From: Adiantum capillus-veneris
Taxonomy: Eukaryota > Streptophyta > Polypodiopsida > Polypodiales > Pteridaceae
Length of the DNA: 64,000 nt
Assembly: GCA_014529385.2 (NCBI GenBank)
Contig: CM043958.1
Span: 92,286,435 to 92,350,434, forward strand
Direction of reading: 5' to 3'
Shown here: one piece after another, positions 50,301 through 64,000 of the stretch
Layout of the letters: every line of letters begins with the position of its first letter
Numbering within the stretch: position 1 is the first letter of the stretch
Notes under the pieces: model-generated
What the model was told of the DNA's origin: nothing
The model's database searches: none
Seen by the model: the letters and a program-made list of their open reading frames with translations, nothing else
Position numbers and translations under genes: made by a program

Positions 50301-52905
50301 GGTCAATGGGTTGTTACCAATGCATTTAACTTCATAAGGTCGATTGCAACACTTCCTTTTAAAAATTGTTAGAAGCGTATGTTCTCTGATCTCTGTATTT
50401 CCTAACACTTGTTGAGTGACCATCACCAACCACAACCTTGATGGCAGAAGACGATCTCACGCGAGACATTGCCACGTACAATTGACCATCGATGAAAACA
50501 GATGTTGGGAGATGCAATCCAAGCACTTCCTGGTTGGCCTTGCGCCTTGTTGATCGTCATCCCAAAAGCACATCTTAGGAAAAATTGTCGATGTCTCAAC
50601 TCAAAAGGGAGGCCTTAATCAATTCTTGGGATGAACATTGTATTTCTTGCATGTGACCCTGTAACGATTTTTGTTTCAATCACTTTGCCATGGAATTGCT
50701 TACAAAACAAGCGTGTCCCATTATAAAGACCACTTCTTGGATCCAAATTGCGGAGCAATATAACTGGAACATTTTGTTTCATGTGCAAAACATGAGGAGG
50801 GAAACCTCCTCCAAAATCTAAATTATTTTATGAACTCACTTGTGAATGAAATGTTATCACAATCTGATTCACACACTAAGTGTGCATCGTCATATTCCTT
50901 ATAAATACTATGAAATTTTTGCAATACCAAATTGTTTATAACATCCACCTCCTTGTTGCGAGGTGCCAAAATTATCATATCCTTGACAAAGGTTGCATGG
51001 CACGAGAGTGTTTCAAAGTCTCCATATTAGTAATCAATAAGTGCTTGCAAACCATTTTGTGGTAGCATCATAGAGGCCACTAATATTATCATGTAGCTTC
51101 CCATCACAAACATTGCCATCGCCAATGTCAAGTGTCCATTGCACAAGTTCTCTTTCACTAACATTATTGCAACAATTGACCACTCGCATGCTCTCTGTTA
51201 GACGCGTATTTTTGTACAACGCGAAATGGGCACAAAGATGCATCAACAATTTCTGTCCTTCCTCCTCTACGACAACATGTAAGATCTATCTAAATCACCA
51301 CCAAGGAGGAAAATCTTCCACCAAACAACTTGTTATTATGCATGACATCTCTTAGTGTCTTATCAAGAGCCTCAGAAGCATGTCTATGAGTAATGGGAGC
51401 TTCATACCATATGATTAATGAACCATTCGCAACAACTCATCAACCTCGCTTTTTACTTTAATGTTGCATGTCAAGTCAAAAGTTATATCAATAGGGACCT
51501 TGAATCTAGAGTATGTAGTCCTTCCATTGTCAAGAAGTTGTGTTGCAATTCCAGATGATGTGCATGCCAAAGCAACTTTGGTATCTCCACGTATTTGAGA
51601 GAGAAAGGCATTATAAAGGTAAGTCTTTCCTGTTTCACCTGGCCCATCCAAGAAGAACACAATCTCGCTATTCATGCCAATGGCTTGTAAAACATGATTG
51701 TAAGCCTCCCTTTGTCCAGCATTAAAAAATGATTCCATCCAAGCAAACAATCCTCATTGTTCCTCTACGTTATACATTAACTCTTCAGCAAGCACTCCAT
51801 GCTCACTCATGATTTGCAATGTGTAATCCACTTGGGGTATTCCATAATAATTTGAGAGCCTTTCCATAGTGTTGAAGCATTGTCTCTAAGTTTGGCAATG
51901 CTTGGTTTTGTGCCATGCGTTCACAGATATGCACATTTTGTGCAAGTCCTACATGATATACATGGTCCTCATAAAGCTCCTTACAAAAGTGATTCAATAA
52001 TGCACCAGGACATATCGGCTCACAAAAAACCAAACTAACTACAAATAGTAGCATAACCGTTTTCCTGTTTGTTGAAATGAAGCTTCTTCCAAACAAAAAA
52101 ACCATTCATCATTAACTTGCAATAATCCACGTGCATTGCATGCTTCTTTGAATGTGTTATATACTCGTCCATTGAAAGTTCAAATATCCTCAAAAGACCT
52201 ACATCCTTTGCACTTGTTGAGTAACATACGCGAATAGTATAACTCTCCGGCAGTGGGAACTATGTGGTACATTCTTCCAATCATGTCAACCTTTTGTCTT
52301 GGACTCTATGTTCTACTTTTTTAATTCCAAACCCACTTTGTTAGGAACCCTATGTACTACAAATCATTGGCCTTTTGATATTCTTGATTTGCAATAAACC
52401 ACTTTATGAGCATAGTCTTTTTGTTGGCCTCTCTCTCCACCACACTTTGTACAGACACTCTGTCATTAAAGAAGACTTGATTTTGATGAGGTGGAGGCAT
52501 TGTATGTCAGGTTTCTCTCAAACCCAAATATCTGTCAGATAGCGTGAGATGCTAATACATATCGTGCATTAAGATAGTTAATAACTTCATCTAAAATCCC
52601 TTCAGTATCTTGTAGAACAATAGTCGCCATGTCATTTCCCTTATACACATACTTGTAGAGATATTTCACAGTGGATATAGTGGAACAAACCTCCACATTG
52701 ATATGTGCATTGTGCCTTACTATCAAAAATGGATTGTATGGAACAATCCATTTATTATTCATTTGCACTTTCTTATAAACAGTGTAATTTACATCATCCC
52801 TCCTTGTATACATTGGGTATCCCTCCCTATCCATAGTAGTTGATGGATTGAAGCCTTTAAACCTGCACTTTCCCGCTACCATACATGGAGCATTTTTATT
52901 CAAGT
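50300..52905 (-). pseudogene. Helitron Rep/helicase (RepHel) remnant
   Basis: Minus-strand fragments in the order of a plant Helitron RepHel protein. The end of the Rep-associated domain is at 52905-52535 (PYNPFLIVRHNAHINVEVC, VKYLYKYVYKGND). IGRMYHIVPTAGELYYSRML and FKEACNARGLLQVNDEW are near 52290-52080. LVFCEP is near 52015. The PIF1-type helicase core is at 51750-51415, with NAGQREAYNHVLQAI and a P-loop reading GPGETGKT (Gly to Glu). SRFKVPIDI follows. The last helicase motif lies near 50590-50400 (MTINKAQGQ, then VFIDGQLYVAMSRVRS). Intact proteins nick and peel single strands for rolling-circle transposition. Many stops and frameshifts: dead. Confidence 0.85.
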
Positions 52906-53119
52906 TTCCACTTGGGCCACATACATTACACCGATTGATAATGTCATACAGCTATGGAAACATCACCTTATGAAGAAGCTCCACACACACCATCTTATCA
53001 TAATAGGATGTCTCTGTTGGTTTGTGCTTGGGAGAAAATATCAATAGAATGTGGGCATGAGGAAGGCCTGACTAATAGCCATCTGTCCAAAAAAAAAAAA
53101 TCCCTTATAAGTACTCACA

Positions 53120-54570
<1,451 letters not shown>

Positions 54571-54641
54571 TTTTAAAAAGAGAGAGGGAGGGATAGAATT
54601 TTCATGAAGATCACTTTGGAAAGTAGTTCCTTGAAAGGGTC

Positions 54642-54644
<3 letters not shown>

Positions 54645-54687
<43 letters not shown>
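54645..54687. repeat. (CA)n microsatellite at the 5' break of LINE-1 copy 2
   Basis: About 21 CA units lying directly against the truncated 5' end of LINE-1 copy 2. Confidence 0.95.
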
Positions 54688-54688
<1 letters not shown>

Positions 54689-54689
<1 letters not shown>

Positions 54690-57600
54690 TAAGCAACAAA
54701 ATATGTGTTGCAAGGCATATGAGGAGAGAAATAAGAAAAATAAGGAGATCTCTCATGAAGAAATTGTGCCCAAAGAGGAGGAAAGTCCCTCGAGCAAATA
54801 GAATGTGCAACCGATGAGGCCGAGTTACAATTGAAAGTATGTTTTTGAAATTGCAATGGATAGCCATGGAATACGGGGGTTGGCATTGATGAACTAGCAA
54901 GCAAACCTGATGTTGTACTTCTTGTTGAAATTGGAAGCATAATACACAAAGAATTAACAGATTGGAGGATTACAATGTACATTCATTGATATGGTCAAAG
55001 AATCTCAAGCAACGAAGAGGACAAGGAGGAGGAGTAGCATGTATGGTTAAGAAAGGAATGGAAGATTTTGTATCAATTGTGAAAGATGACAAGCACATGC
55101 GTTATGTATGGTTGAAAATTATGACACCAAAAAGAGCACCCATTTTTGTAGCCAGTTGCTACATTCCTCATCATGATTCTCCCTTTTATGCTTGCATGGA
55201 TAGAGATAAACCATTTTTTGATTTACATGATACTCAACAATTTGATATGTCATATTTGGAGAAAGTTCACTTGTATGATCGTACTTCAATGGATGAGAAA
55301 GAGCCAGATCACTATGGAAAGTTACTTTTACTTATGTGTGATAGCACGGGTATGCTCATTGCCAATGGTATATATTTGTGGAGTGGAACCAATGGATTTA
55401 CATGTAGAAAATATAATGGGGATAGTGTGATTGACTATTATATGCTACTCTCCAAAGCCATCATGTATCGCATAAAGAGTTTTACGCTTGGCTAATGGAC
55501 CTCGGAATCAGACCATTGAACCTTATGTATTAACCTTGCATCTGGAGAATTAACTAAGTATGATTATCTCAACCAAAGGGAAGAGAATTTATCACTATGT
55601 ATGGATTTCAAACGGGCACCTATGTACAATGAAATAGTTGAGCAAAAGTTATGGATGACAAAGCTTCAATATGACGCACCATTGGAAACTAAATGGGAAG
55701 CTTTCAAGAAAGTTATCTATTATTGTGCCGAAGAATGATTTTCCATAAAGCATGTCCATGGTATCAACAAAGATAGATCACGTAAAAGGTAGTTTGATAA
55801 AGAATGTCAAGATGCTCAAAAGTCCTTGATAAAGCTTGATGCAACTATGGACAAAGAAAACTATCAAAGTCATTTGCATACATACAAGGCATTGATTCAA
55901 AAGAAAGGAAGAAGGTGGGAAGTAAAGCAACAATTTTTTCAAGTCCAAGAAAAGGCACGTGCATGTTGAAGATTTTGGAGAAACTTGAGGGGCAAGCGGA
56001 CTGAGAGTGTTGGTAACTTAAGTCTTGTGGATATCTACACACATTGTAGGCAACTATATGAGAAACCAAATGCTGAAAAAATGCCATTTTATGGTTTACT
56101 CTCATGTATGCCCTCTTTTTTACTATTGAGGATGTATGCGGTGGCCTCAAAAAGTTGGCCACTCACAAAGCGGGAGATCTTCAAGATATCAAGCCGAAAA
56201 TGATTAAATGGATGGGAGATTTTACACATGAGTGGATGTGTGATATGTTCAACCTTTCACTTCAACATGGTATGCCTTATGATTGGAGTACTAATTGGAT
56301 CAAGCATTTGCACAAAGGAAGTGATGTAAAGAATGTAAATAACTACCAAACTATATTGATTGGGCCTCTTATGGAAAAGTTGTTTGGGTGCATAATGGAG
56401 ATAAAATTGAGTGATTGGGCTAAAGAGAATGGCAAGCGTGAAAAAGGACAAGCGGGTTTTCATCAACGCCATAGCACCATTGATCATCTTGTCACTCTTT
56501 GTATTCTCATGGAGGAAAGTCGGTTGAAAGGCAAGCGATTGTATTGTTGCTTTGTGGACTTAGAAAGCCTTTGATATGATTCCACATAAAAATTTGTGGA
56601 GAAGGATGAAAGAACTCCAAGTGCCATGTGAGTTTATGCTTGCGGTTTCTCGAATCTATGAGAAGGTGATGTGTCAATTGTACATGGGAAGAGGAATTTA
56701 AAAATAAATTGCAAGTACTATTGGGGTTAAACAAAGGATGTCCATTCTCACCAACTCTCTTTGGTCTATGCATCAATCAATTGGAACAAATGGTACTTGA
56801 GTTTATGCAAGAAGAAGGCATTGAAGAGGTCACTATTTGCAATGAAGTAATCATGCTTTTGTTGTATGCGGATGATGTAGTGCTTCTAACACACACTTTG
56901 GAGGATGCACAAAAGCTTATGGTTGTCCTTGAAAGCTTTTGCTTGCATAGTGGGCTGATTGTGAATGAATCCAAAACAAAGGTTATGCTTGTGAAAACCA
57001 ACGATAAGGAGAAGCAATGCATTGTGTACAACAATGAGACACTTGAAGTTGTTGAGAGCTTCAAGTACCTTGGCCTTGAGGTTCGGGCAAACAAGTGGCA
57101 TGAATGTGCTATGCATCATTTGGAAGTGGGAAAGAGAGCGTACTATGCATTTGAGAACATGTGTAATACAAGAAACATCAAGTGTTGGGTTCTCAAGAAG
57201 TATCTTTTTGATGCATTGGTGACACCGGTTCTTCTTTATGGAGTTGAAGTGTGGGGCGGAAGCATCTCAAATTGTACTTGGAAAGAGTTTGAGAATGTCC
57301 AAAAGTGTTTTCTTACAAACTTTCTGCAAGTTAAGAAACACCATGTATGCTCCTACTTCTTGAGTCGGGATCTCTTCCAATTGAGGTTATGGGTATGGAA
57401 AGGGTTGTGGAGTACATGATAAAGATGCGTCAAAACCCCTCACATCGGCTTCCTACAATTGCATGGGAAGCAAGCAAAAAAGCTCAAAAGATGCATAAAA
57501 GCAAGATATTGAGCATGAGATGGATGCAAGAGATAAAGAAGTGGTTTGGGAGATGGGATGCATTACACTTGCTACATGATGCCTCAATCGACTCCCAAGT

Positions 57601-58112
57601 GAATGAAGCTTTTCTACAATGCCAATGTATTAGGGCTTGGGAGGAATCCGATGGATCACATTTTATACATTACACCACACATATTTCCCCCAACTACAAA
57701 ACCATGTTCTTCGTTAAAAGAGGCAACCGTACTCACCCTTATATGCTTGAGCCTATCTCCTTGTTAGTGATACACACTACTACAGCCATTCGGCTTAGCT
57801 CCCACTCCCTTCCATGCAAGACAAGGCATTGGGGCAATGGAATGAGTTGAATAGGTTGTGCACATTATGCTCACTGCAAGTTCAAGAGTCGAGAACCACA
57901 CATTACTAGAGTGCTCAACTTTTGGTCACATCCGAACTTTCTTCCCTCACATTTTCAGTCATGACTGTCTATAGAACTACACACTTTCCTCTCCCAACCA
58001 CAGTGTGGGCACTCCATTGCGACTCTCGTCACCATAATTTTGGAGCATCGAGAGTCACTCATCAGCCACACACATACTACATCACATATAACTTTGGTCC
58101 CATAGGTCATAT
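54689..58112 (+). pseudogene. LINE-1 copy 2, 5'-truncated and decayed
   Basis: Starts within the end of ORF1 (matching 3638 onward), with TAG at 54799-54801. It continues through ORF2: endonuclease 54962-55495, RT 56104-57419 (QGHSTIDHL-type region, YADD near 56868, LLYGVEVWGG), and zinc-like C-terminus to about 57910. About 84 bp are missing near 55228 relative to copy 1, removing the catalytic GDMN motif. Multiple stops and frameshifts occur; the T run at 56114 has six T where copy 1 has eight. It extends to a 3' end resembling LINE-0 (GGTCCCATAGGTCAT near 58090), which the first copy lacks. It keeps the 4 bases deleted in copy 1 at 4130. Confidence 0.85.
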
Positions 58113-58262
58113 TTGACCTCCGAGGACGATACAACCAACAACCGATTTGACCATATTGTTATCACTGAAACCTTCATTTCTGTTACCGTCTCTCTCTTTC
58201 TATTTCCCTATCTTACCATTTCTATCTCTCCATTTCTATCTCTTCTCTCTCTAAATATTTTC

Positions 58263-58266
<4 letters not shown>

Positions 58267-58321
<55 letters not shown>
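58267..58321. repeat. (CT)n microsatellite
   Basis: About 27 CT units preceded by a pyrimidine-rich stretch; lies 150 bp beyond LINE-1 copy 2. Confidence 0.95.
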
Positions 58322-58328
<7 letters not shown>

Positions 58329-58341
58329 CTCCATTTCCCTA

Positions 58342-58924
58342 TGTTAACCCTCACGGCTCACGGACACCCCATCACCTACGACGGACGTGTATTATGTATT
58401 TGGTAGAGTCAGGTACCGGGCTTGTCGGACCAATAGGAAAAGGGTAAGAGTGATCGCCGATGAGAGGCGCACTCTAACCGGGACATTCAAGGGATTAGTT
58501 GGCTAAGCATGGGCGCCCAAGTGTGAATGGGGTGAGCTAATATAAAAGCCAACTAAACCTAAAATTCACTCATTCTCTCATTTGTGCAATAGAAGAGTGC
58601 TCTTGCTCCATCTCCATCTCCATCTTCGTCTTCTTCACCTCCTTGTGTGTGTGTGTGTATGTGAGAGAGAGAGGGAGGGTGTGTGTGCGATCGAGCATTA
58701 CGAAGGCACGACGGCGGCGAAGCGATTGAGCACGGCACGACTGCAGCTTCTTCTTCATCGCGGCGAGGAATCCACCACGAAGGCGAGCGTAGAGCGGTGA
58801 GTGACACACCCTTTGCTCTCTTGAGCTTGCTAGATTAGTCTTGTTGTGTGCTTGGATCCATTTGTGGCTCGCACACGGTGTATCGGCAAGTCCTTTGCTT
58901 CGACAGTGCGACAAAGAGCGCACA
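58342..58924 (+). mobile_element. Athila/Tat-like element, 5' LTR
   Basis: Begins TGTTAACCC and ends GCGCACA, a few bases before a primer-binding site. Contains a TATA box (TATAAAAG at 58541-58548) about 60% of the way from the U3 start of the candidate LTR. The 3' LTR is outside the window, so the left boundary is inferred from the TG/CA ends only. Confidence 0.65.
58541..58548 (+). promoter_or_regulatory. TATA box of the Athila/Tat-like LTR
   Basis: TATAAAAG inside the LTR, followed by CA-rich, pyrimidine-rich sequence suited to a start site near 58570-58580. Confidence 0.5.
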
Positions 58925-58928
58925 TTTT

Positions 58929-58946
58929 TGGCGCCGCTGCCGGGGA
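58929..58946 (+). other. Athila/Tat-type primer-binding site
   Basis: TGGCGCCGCTGCCGGGGA. This form, complementary to tRNA-Asp-type 3' ends, is characteristic of Athila, Tat and Ogre elements and differs from the TGGTATCAGAGC sites elsewhere in the window. Confidence 0.85.
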
Positions 58947-59028
58947 ATCGCCTTGCACTAAGCCCAAGAGGCACTTTGTGCTTCTCCTATGAGTTGTTTG
59001 TGGTCGAGCCCTGAAAGCAAAGGCTCCT

Positions 59029-61989
59029 ATGACAACAATCATGCCAGCCGAGCAACCGAGTGCTCCCAAGGTAGCAGTCACGGAGGGGCAAGCTATGGGG
59101 AGCAATAATGCTTCCACTTCAAGGGAAACCTCCAGCACGCCAGGCCTAGATGGGATATTCCTAAACGAAAATTGGGAGTATGACCTACAAGCAGAAGCTT
59201 TAACTGATCGGTACACAGGACACACCTTTCATGTGGGTTGGTTAGATGTTCTACAATCCACATCGGGTGCTACTAGCATAGATGAGCAACAACAGAAAGT
59301 TTGTGATGTCCTCCATAGGATTGTCGAGTTAGAAAGATAGAACACAGGGATCAACATACCTTCAACACGCCTAATGAGATTCTTGGATACGGGAAAGGCC
59401 AACCACCCAACCCTATCACAAATGGAGACTCCCTCAATGAGCCCCATTGATCCTCCATATGTTGTTTCGCCGGGAACCTCAGTACAATCTGAGCCCACAA
59501 GTGGCAGCTTTACCTTCCCAGATCTAGCTCATCTTTCTCTTAATGACACTACGACTACCATGCATATCCCAGTGGTGAGCATGACAAGAAATACACCATG
59601 GAGTTCATTTGTTAACACTGCGCCGATGCCTAGTAGCACAGTGCCCCTAACTATACCTACATGTATGTATCAATCATGTGCACCTGTCGTACCTCAGTCT
59701 CATGTAGCTCCTACACCTCCGATTATTCCAAGAGCTTACAATCCACAATGGCATTATCCAAGCTCTTATACAAGTGGAGCCATGCCATTTAATAATAACA
59801 TGCCATATCAGGCACCCCCTATGCCTAGGGCCACGCCTGTAAACTTTGGACCACCGTCTGGTACACCACCATACGAAATATGGGACCCAAGAGCCGCGCG
59901 TATGCCAAGGCCAAGGCCAACTCCCATCTCACATGTGGTTCCAGGAGCACATACACCCATTATACCTGCTCAAATGGGAGATTTGGCAGCATTTGCTCAA
60001 ACTATCGGTCGCTCTATTGCAGAAAACATGCGTAGTGCACCTGATAGAGAGCCTAGGAGCAAGGCAGTTCAAGTATCTAAGCTCACACAGAAATTCAGTG
60101 GAGACGGAGATGCTAGAAAGCATATGGAAGTCTTTGAACATGTGTGCGATTCCTTGGAAGAGCACAATGAGCTACATAAGTGTAAGGCTTTGAGTTTGAC
60201 CCTAAGCGGGAAGGCTGGAAATTGGTATAGAACCTTAAGAGTAGAAGAGAAAACGATCTACTCTACTCTTAGGAGACTGTTCTTAAAAGAATACATACGA
60301 GAGGGAGTACTTTGGGGTGTAGCCTCTTAGCTCCAGAAAGCCCAACGAGAAGAAGGTGAATCTGTGAGAGACTTCATTAGTCGCCTAAAGAATTTGAATT
60401 CTCGATGCAATCCAAACGAGCGATTCAACAACAACCAATTGCTTGATAGATTCATTAGGGGACTACAACATGAAAGTATCTATAATGGCCTAGTCATTAG
60501 AGGTATCACTACTTGGGAAGCAGTCACCATGAATGCAATCCAATTGGAGGATAATTTAATGATTGCGGGAGAAAGAGTGTCTGCCGAGCCGAAGTCTAGT
60601 AGCTCGCAAGCATCAGGGCATGAGCCAATGAAGATAAAGCCAATCATGAAAGAGCAAACGATATCTAAGATGACTTTGGCAGATCTCACAAAGGCCATCC
60701 AAGAAAGCCTTAGGGGTAATCGTGCTCCACAAAACACTCATATGTATCCAAGAAGGGAGCAACAATGGTGCTCAATTTTCTTGGGCCCACATACTACGAG
60801 TGAATGCCCTACTTTCAGAGTAAAGTTTAATGGGACTTGTAACGCGTGTGGTAGGTATGGCCATCAAGCGAAGGATTGCCTAATGCTTAAACGCATCATG
60901 GAAAATAGACCGCCTATAGCTTGGGCAGACTCACCTCGAGTTCCTGCATTGATGCCTACCCCACCCATGGAGCAACAGTTGCCATTACAGCACATGGTCC
61001 CTAGAACCCAAAATGTGGTACAAACCACACCGTTGCCACCTCCAGTGCTAGGACCGCAACCCCCTCATCCAAGAGTTACACCTATGAACCAAATAGGTTG
61101 CGAGTCATCTAGTACTTATGTAGATTGCGAAGGGGACATAGACTCTAGTATCACCTATGGAGTCGACATGATTGAGGAGTGTCCCATGTACTATATGGAA
61201 GACCATTGGGGACAAATCAAACCGGTATATCAAGCTACTGCCCTAGCAGCAAGAGGCCAAAACATTAATAGTTTTGCCAGGAGACCACCTCTTCAGTGCT
61301 ACGAATGTGGTGGACCACATCGAGTAGCTGAGTGCCCCATTAGAATGCAAAAGAATGCTGCACTAATGCAAACAAGTCAAGGGAGTGCATTGGCAATGCC
61401 AATACTCATTTGTAATCGTTGTGGCATAGATCATTTGATCGCACAGTGTCCTAACAATCCAAACGCGCCGAAAATCACACCATTGAACTTAATAGAGATT
61501 GTTGATGGGACACCACCAAGTATAAACATAGCACCAGTGAATGCACTCACACGGTCGATGCTCCAAAAGCAAAATTACATCCTCGAAGAGAGAGATGCTG
61601 CATCCATTGGCCGAGCGAGAAAGAAGAAAACACGAAGAAAGAAATCCCTTAATGCTTCTAGCTCAAAACCTAGTTCAAAGACTAACATAGGGACAGGAGA
61701 GGATCCCGTGTATATGAATGACCCTGAGGATGACTCAGATTCGATAGAGACCACGGAGACCAAAACTATTACTACAAAGGAAAAAGCCAGTGAGGAGGAT
61801 CACGAGAGGGAATTACGACGAACACCAAAAGAGTATTCAAAGTTAAACCACCCAGTTGCGAACCCCCAAGATAAGCCACGAGAGACGAAAAATGAGGATT
61901 GCAAGAGAAAGATTGGAACCTATCCAAACCCAACAGTGGAAATTGAACGAGTCCAACAACTGAGGGGTTTGGTGGAAGAAACTCAATGA
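59029..61989 (+). pseudogene. Athila/Tat-like gag with three CCHC-like knuckles
   Basis: One continuous frame with in-frame TAG at 59338-59340 and 60328-60330 and TGA at 61987-61989. A Pro-rich N-terminus (about 59400-60000) precedes a capsid domain (KFSGDGDARKHMEVFEHV, LSGKAGNWYRTL, then ESVRDFISRLKNLNSRC and LLDRFIRGLQ). Zinc knuckles are CNACGRYGHQAKDC (60838), CYECGGPHRVAEC (61300) and CNRCGIDHLIAQC (61411). The tail is Lys/Glu-rich. Every stop is one C-to-T change from Gln or Arg and no frameshift is seen. Confidence 0.8.
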
Positions 61990-62019
61990 ACATTAGAACC
62001 TGAACCCAAACATATCCAG

Positions 62020-64000
62020 ATGTCGGACACAGTGTTTCCCACACAAGTTCAACCTCACAAGAACTACAGGCCGTTAGCTATACCAAGTATCATTCGGGAA
62101 GAGAGTGAGGGTAGGACATCTGAAAATGGACACACACCTTTCCTACTAGAGAGAATGTTTGGTGAGGGAATGCCCGACCCCCTTGAGGAAGTGGAGATTC
62201 CATCTTCACCATTCTCTTGTCAGGGTCCTACATCCCACAAGATGCCATTAAATGTTGCCAAATTGATGGATTTCATGTCTTCAGAAGTTAGAACCACCAT
62301 CATGTCCAAACTATATAAAGACCCCGAGCTAGTCTCAGCTCTTCGAGCCTTCCTCAATGGAGAATTACAGGCCGGATTACCACAGTTTGCACATATGAAC
62401 AAACCTGACTCGGTAATGAATGATGAGGAACATTTAGCACCACCATCTGACCTAGCGGGACATGAATCTGTAATTGAAGTACTCGTTAACAAGTTGGGGC
62501 AATACTTTGAAGGTGATGAATCTAATGCTACTCTGCCAATCACTACTAAAGGATTAACTGTAAAGGGAGTCCTTGACGGTGGTGCGGGAGTCAGCATGGT
62601 GACAAAGAGTTGTTGGGAGTCTATGGGCCGACCTCACCTTGAAGCCACAAGCGTAGTGGTAAAAATGGCTAATGGATCTATTGTTACGCCTATTGGAATG
62701 CTAAAGGATCTCAGAATCAAGGTCTTGGGACACAAGGTAAGGCAAACTTTCATTGTTATGGATTTTTCCAAGCATCCTATGTCATTTGAGATGATCTTAG
62801 GACGTCCATTCATGAGGGAAGCAAAAATGGTGCATGACTGGTCCAAAAACCACGTCTACTTACAGTTCCAAGACTCTGTCATTCGAGTTGTTCTTTTAAG
62901 TGGTCGAACGCATCCTCTAGGAAATAAATTCATCATTGATAATCGATCAGACAGAACAATTCAGTCAGCTCCATTATAGTATTGTTACACGTGTAATGAA
63001 GACACAGATATTGGGGAGAACTCTCCTTATATGGATATCCTACCCGGAATGGCTGAGTCAGACAATGTCGATTGGGTACACCTAGCGGCAACTATAGATA
63101 CATGGGGAGCTAGAGGAACAACCTGGGTAACACCAGATGGGGAAGAGATACCACACATTGCACCAGTAAACATGTTAGGTGTAGCGCATGTAACATCCAA
63201 TGATAAGAAAGAGGCACACCTACCTGAGAGTGAAACCGATGATTCCTCAAAGGCTTCAGGCCAATACACATCATAAATGGAATCTCAGGGAGAAATGGAT
63301 TCAGAACCTGAGGAAACATCGATTGAGCCAAGTATAGAAACTGAACACTCAAGGTCTAGTACGACCATCTATGGTAATTTATATGAGCGTGAAGAAGATA
63401 CAAGTGAAGACCTATCAAGCGAGTCGAGTTCAAACATTTACCAAAATCAAAACCTTAACAAGAAACAAAGGTCATATAAGAGACGATGATATCGAGCAAA
63501 TGTGAGAGCTAGGATAAACAAGGAAAGATCTACTGCAGAATGGCTTAGCTATCTAGGGGCATGTGATGCTCATCGAAAGCTAGTAGACAATTGGGGTGAA
63601 CATCTCCAGAGTGTCATGTGGTGCAGCCCGCAACCCATTGACCTAGCTCAATTGGAGGTTACAGAGCCGAAATTGAGTCGAACTATAAGAAGACGTCAAA
63701 ACCGAGAGTTAGCACAACAACAAAAGGAGGCAGAACTAAAAGAAAGGTCTCCGTCAGGACAAGAGCCTGCTGACTTACATACGGCTCCTGAACATTTTAA
63801 ATCTTATACCACGGGGGAGCAAAAGGTTGTGTATGCCAAAGCCCAACGAATACCTACCAATGGAAGCAGTGGAGTCTATGATGGTCCAGTGGTAGTTAAA
63901 GAGATAGAATTAGCAGAACCAGGTGAGGAGTCTAAACCAGTCTTTATTGCTCAAGACCTTACCGAAACTGAAGAGGCTGTACTTAAGGAGCTCCTCAAGG
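62020..64000 (+). pseudogene. Athila/Tat-like protease and start of pol, cut by window end
   Basis: Continues the gag frame. Retropepsin has VLDGGAGVSMVT near 62568 (Gly where the usual second active-site residue is Ser or Thr) and FEMILGRPFMREAKMVHDW near 62785. A charged linker with stops TAG 62977-62979, TAA 63274-63276 and TGA 63487-63489 follows. It then runs open to the window end (AEWLSYLGACDAHRK, TETEEAVLKELLK). RT would follow outside. Again no frameshift in 2 kb. Confidence 0.75.

Noticed and set aside
58342-64000. An endogenous pararetrovirus or an envelope-bearing virus.
   Set aside because: LTR, tRNA-Asp-type primer site, gag knuckles and protease fit an Athila/Tat-like Ty3/gypsy element; no movement protein or envelope is visible in the window.

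Overview
This window is nuclear DNA of a land plant. Three things support that: a spliced plant-type gene with many canonical introns, plant-type transposon families, and plant multicopper-oxidase, splicing-helicase and PPR gene debris. Very long TE-filled introns and abundant (CT)n/(GA)n tracts would fit a large, repeat-rich genome such as a fern or lycophyte, but the lineage is inference. Most of the sequence is transposable elements. The one recognisable host gene without coding damage is TFB2 (TFIIH subunit 4, p52) on the minus strand. It has 12 exons from 33660 down to 21214 and its last ~95 codons are not found in the window.

1-8100: non-LTR retrotransposons. There is a decayed 3' part of one LINE family (LINE-0, 1-1818). 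Next comes a nearly complete LINE (LINE-1, 1897-7096) with a duplicated 5' end, an ORF1 with coiled coil and RRM-like domain, and an ORF2 with endonuclease and reverse transcriptase. A tRNA-like (SINE-type) stretch and a second LINE-0 3' end follow. 8100-12250: remnants of minus-strand Ty3/gypsy elements. 12700-17690: a plant L1-type LINE (ORF1, EN, RT, zf-RVT, poly-A). 17853-18245: a hAT-type MITE. 18254-20900: gypsy gag, primer-binding site and LTR.

21214-33660: the TFB2 gene. Intron 1 (8.9 kb) contains an internally deleted gypsy, a complete 2.9-kb non-autonomous LTR element with target duplication CTTGC, and a hAT MITE. A second MITE lies in intron 6. A plausible TATA box and a pair of palindromic repeats lie upstream of exon 1.

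34600-46000: a gene graveyard. It holds a PRP22-like helicase fragment (plus strand), an LPR-type multicopper oxidase pseudogene and a PPR pseudogene (both minus strand). The oxidase is split by a very young, intact Ty3/gypsy chromovirus (36270-45173). That element has 1.59-kb LTRs differing at about three positions, target duplication ATGAG and one 1649-codon gag-pol ORF with an SR-protein-like N-terminal region.

46000-54690: microsatellite-rich sequence, a possible unrecognised exon, decayed Helitron Rep/helicase (minus strand), and a composite (GA)n/(GT)n/poly-G minisatellite array. 54689-58112: a second, decayed LINE-1 copy. 58342-64000: the 5' part of an Athila/Tat-like Ty3/gypsy element. 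Its LTR, tRNA-Asp-type primer-binding site, gag and protease are visible; one reading frame is kept for 5 kb and broken only by six stop codons, all explicable by C-to-T change.
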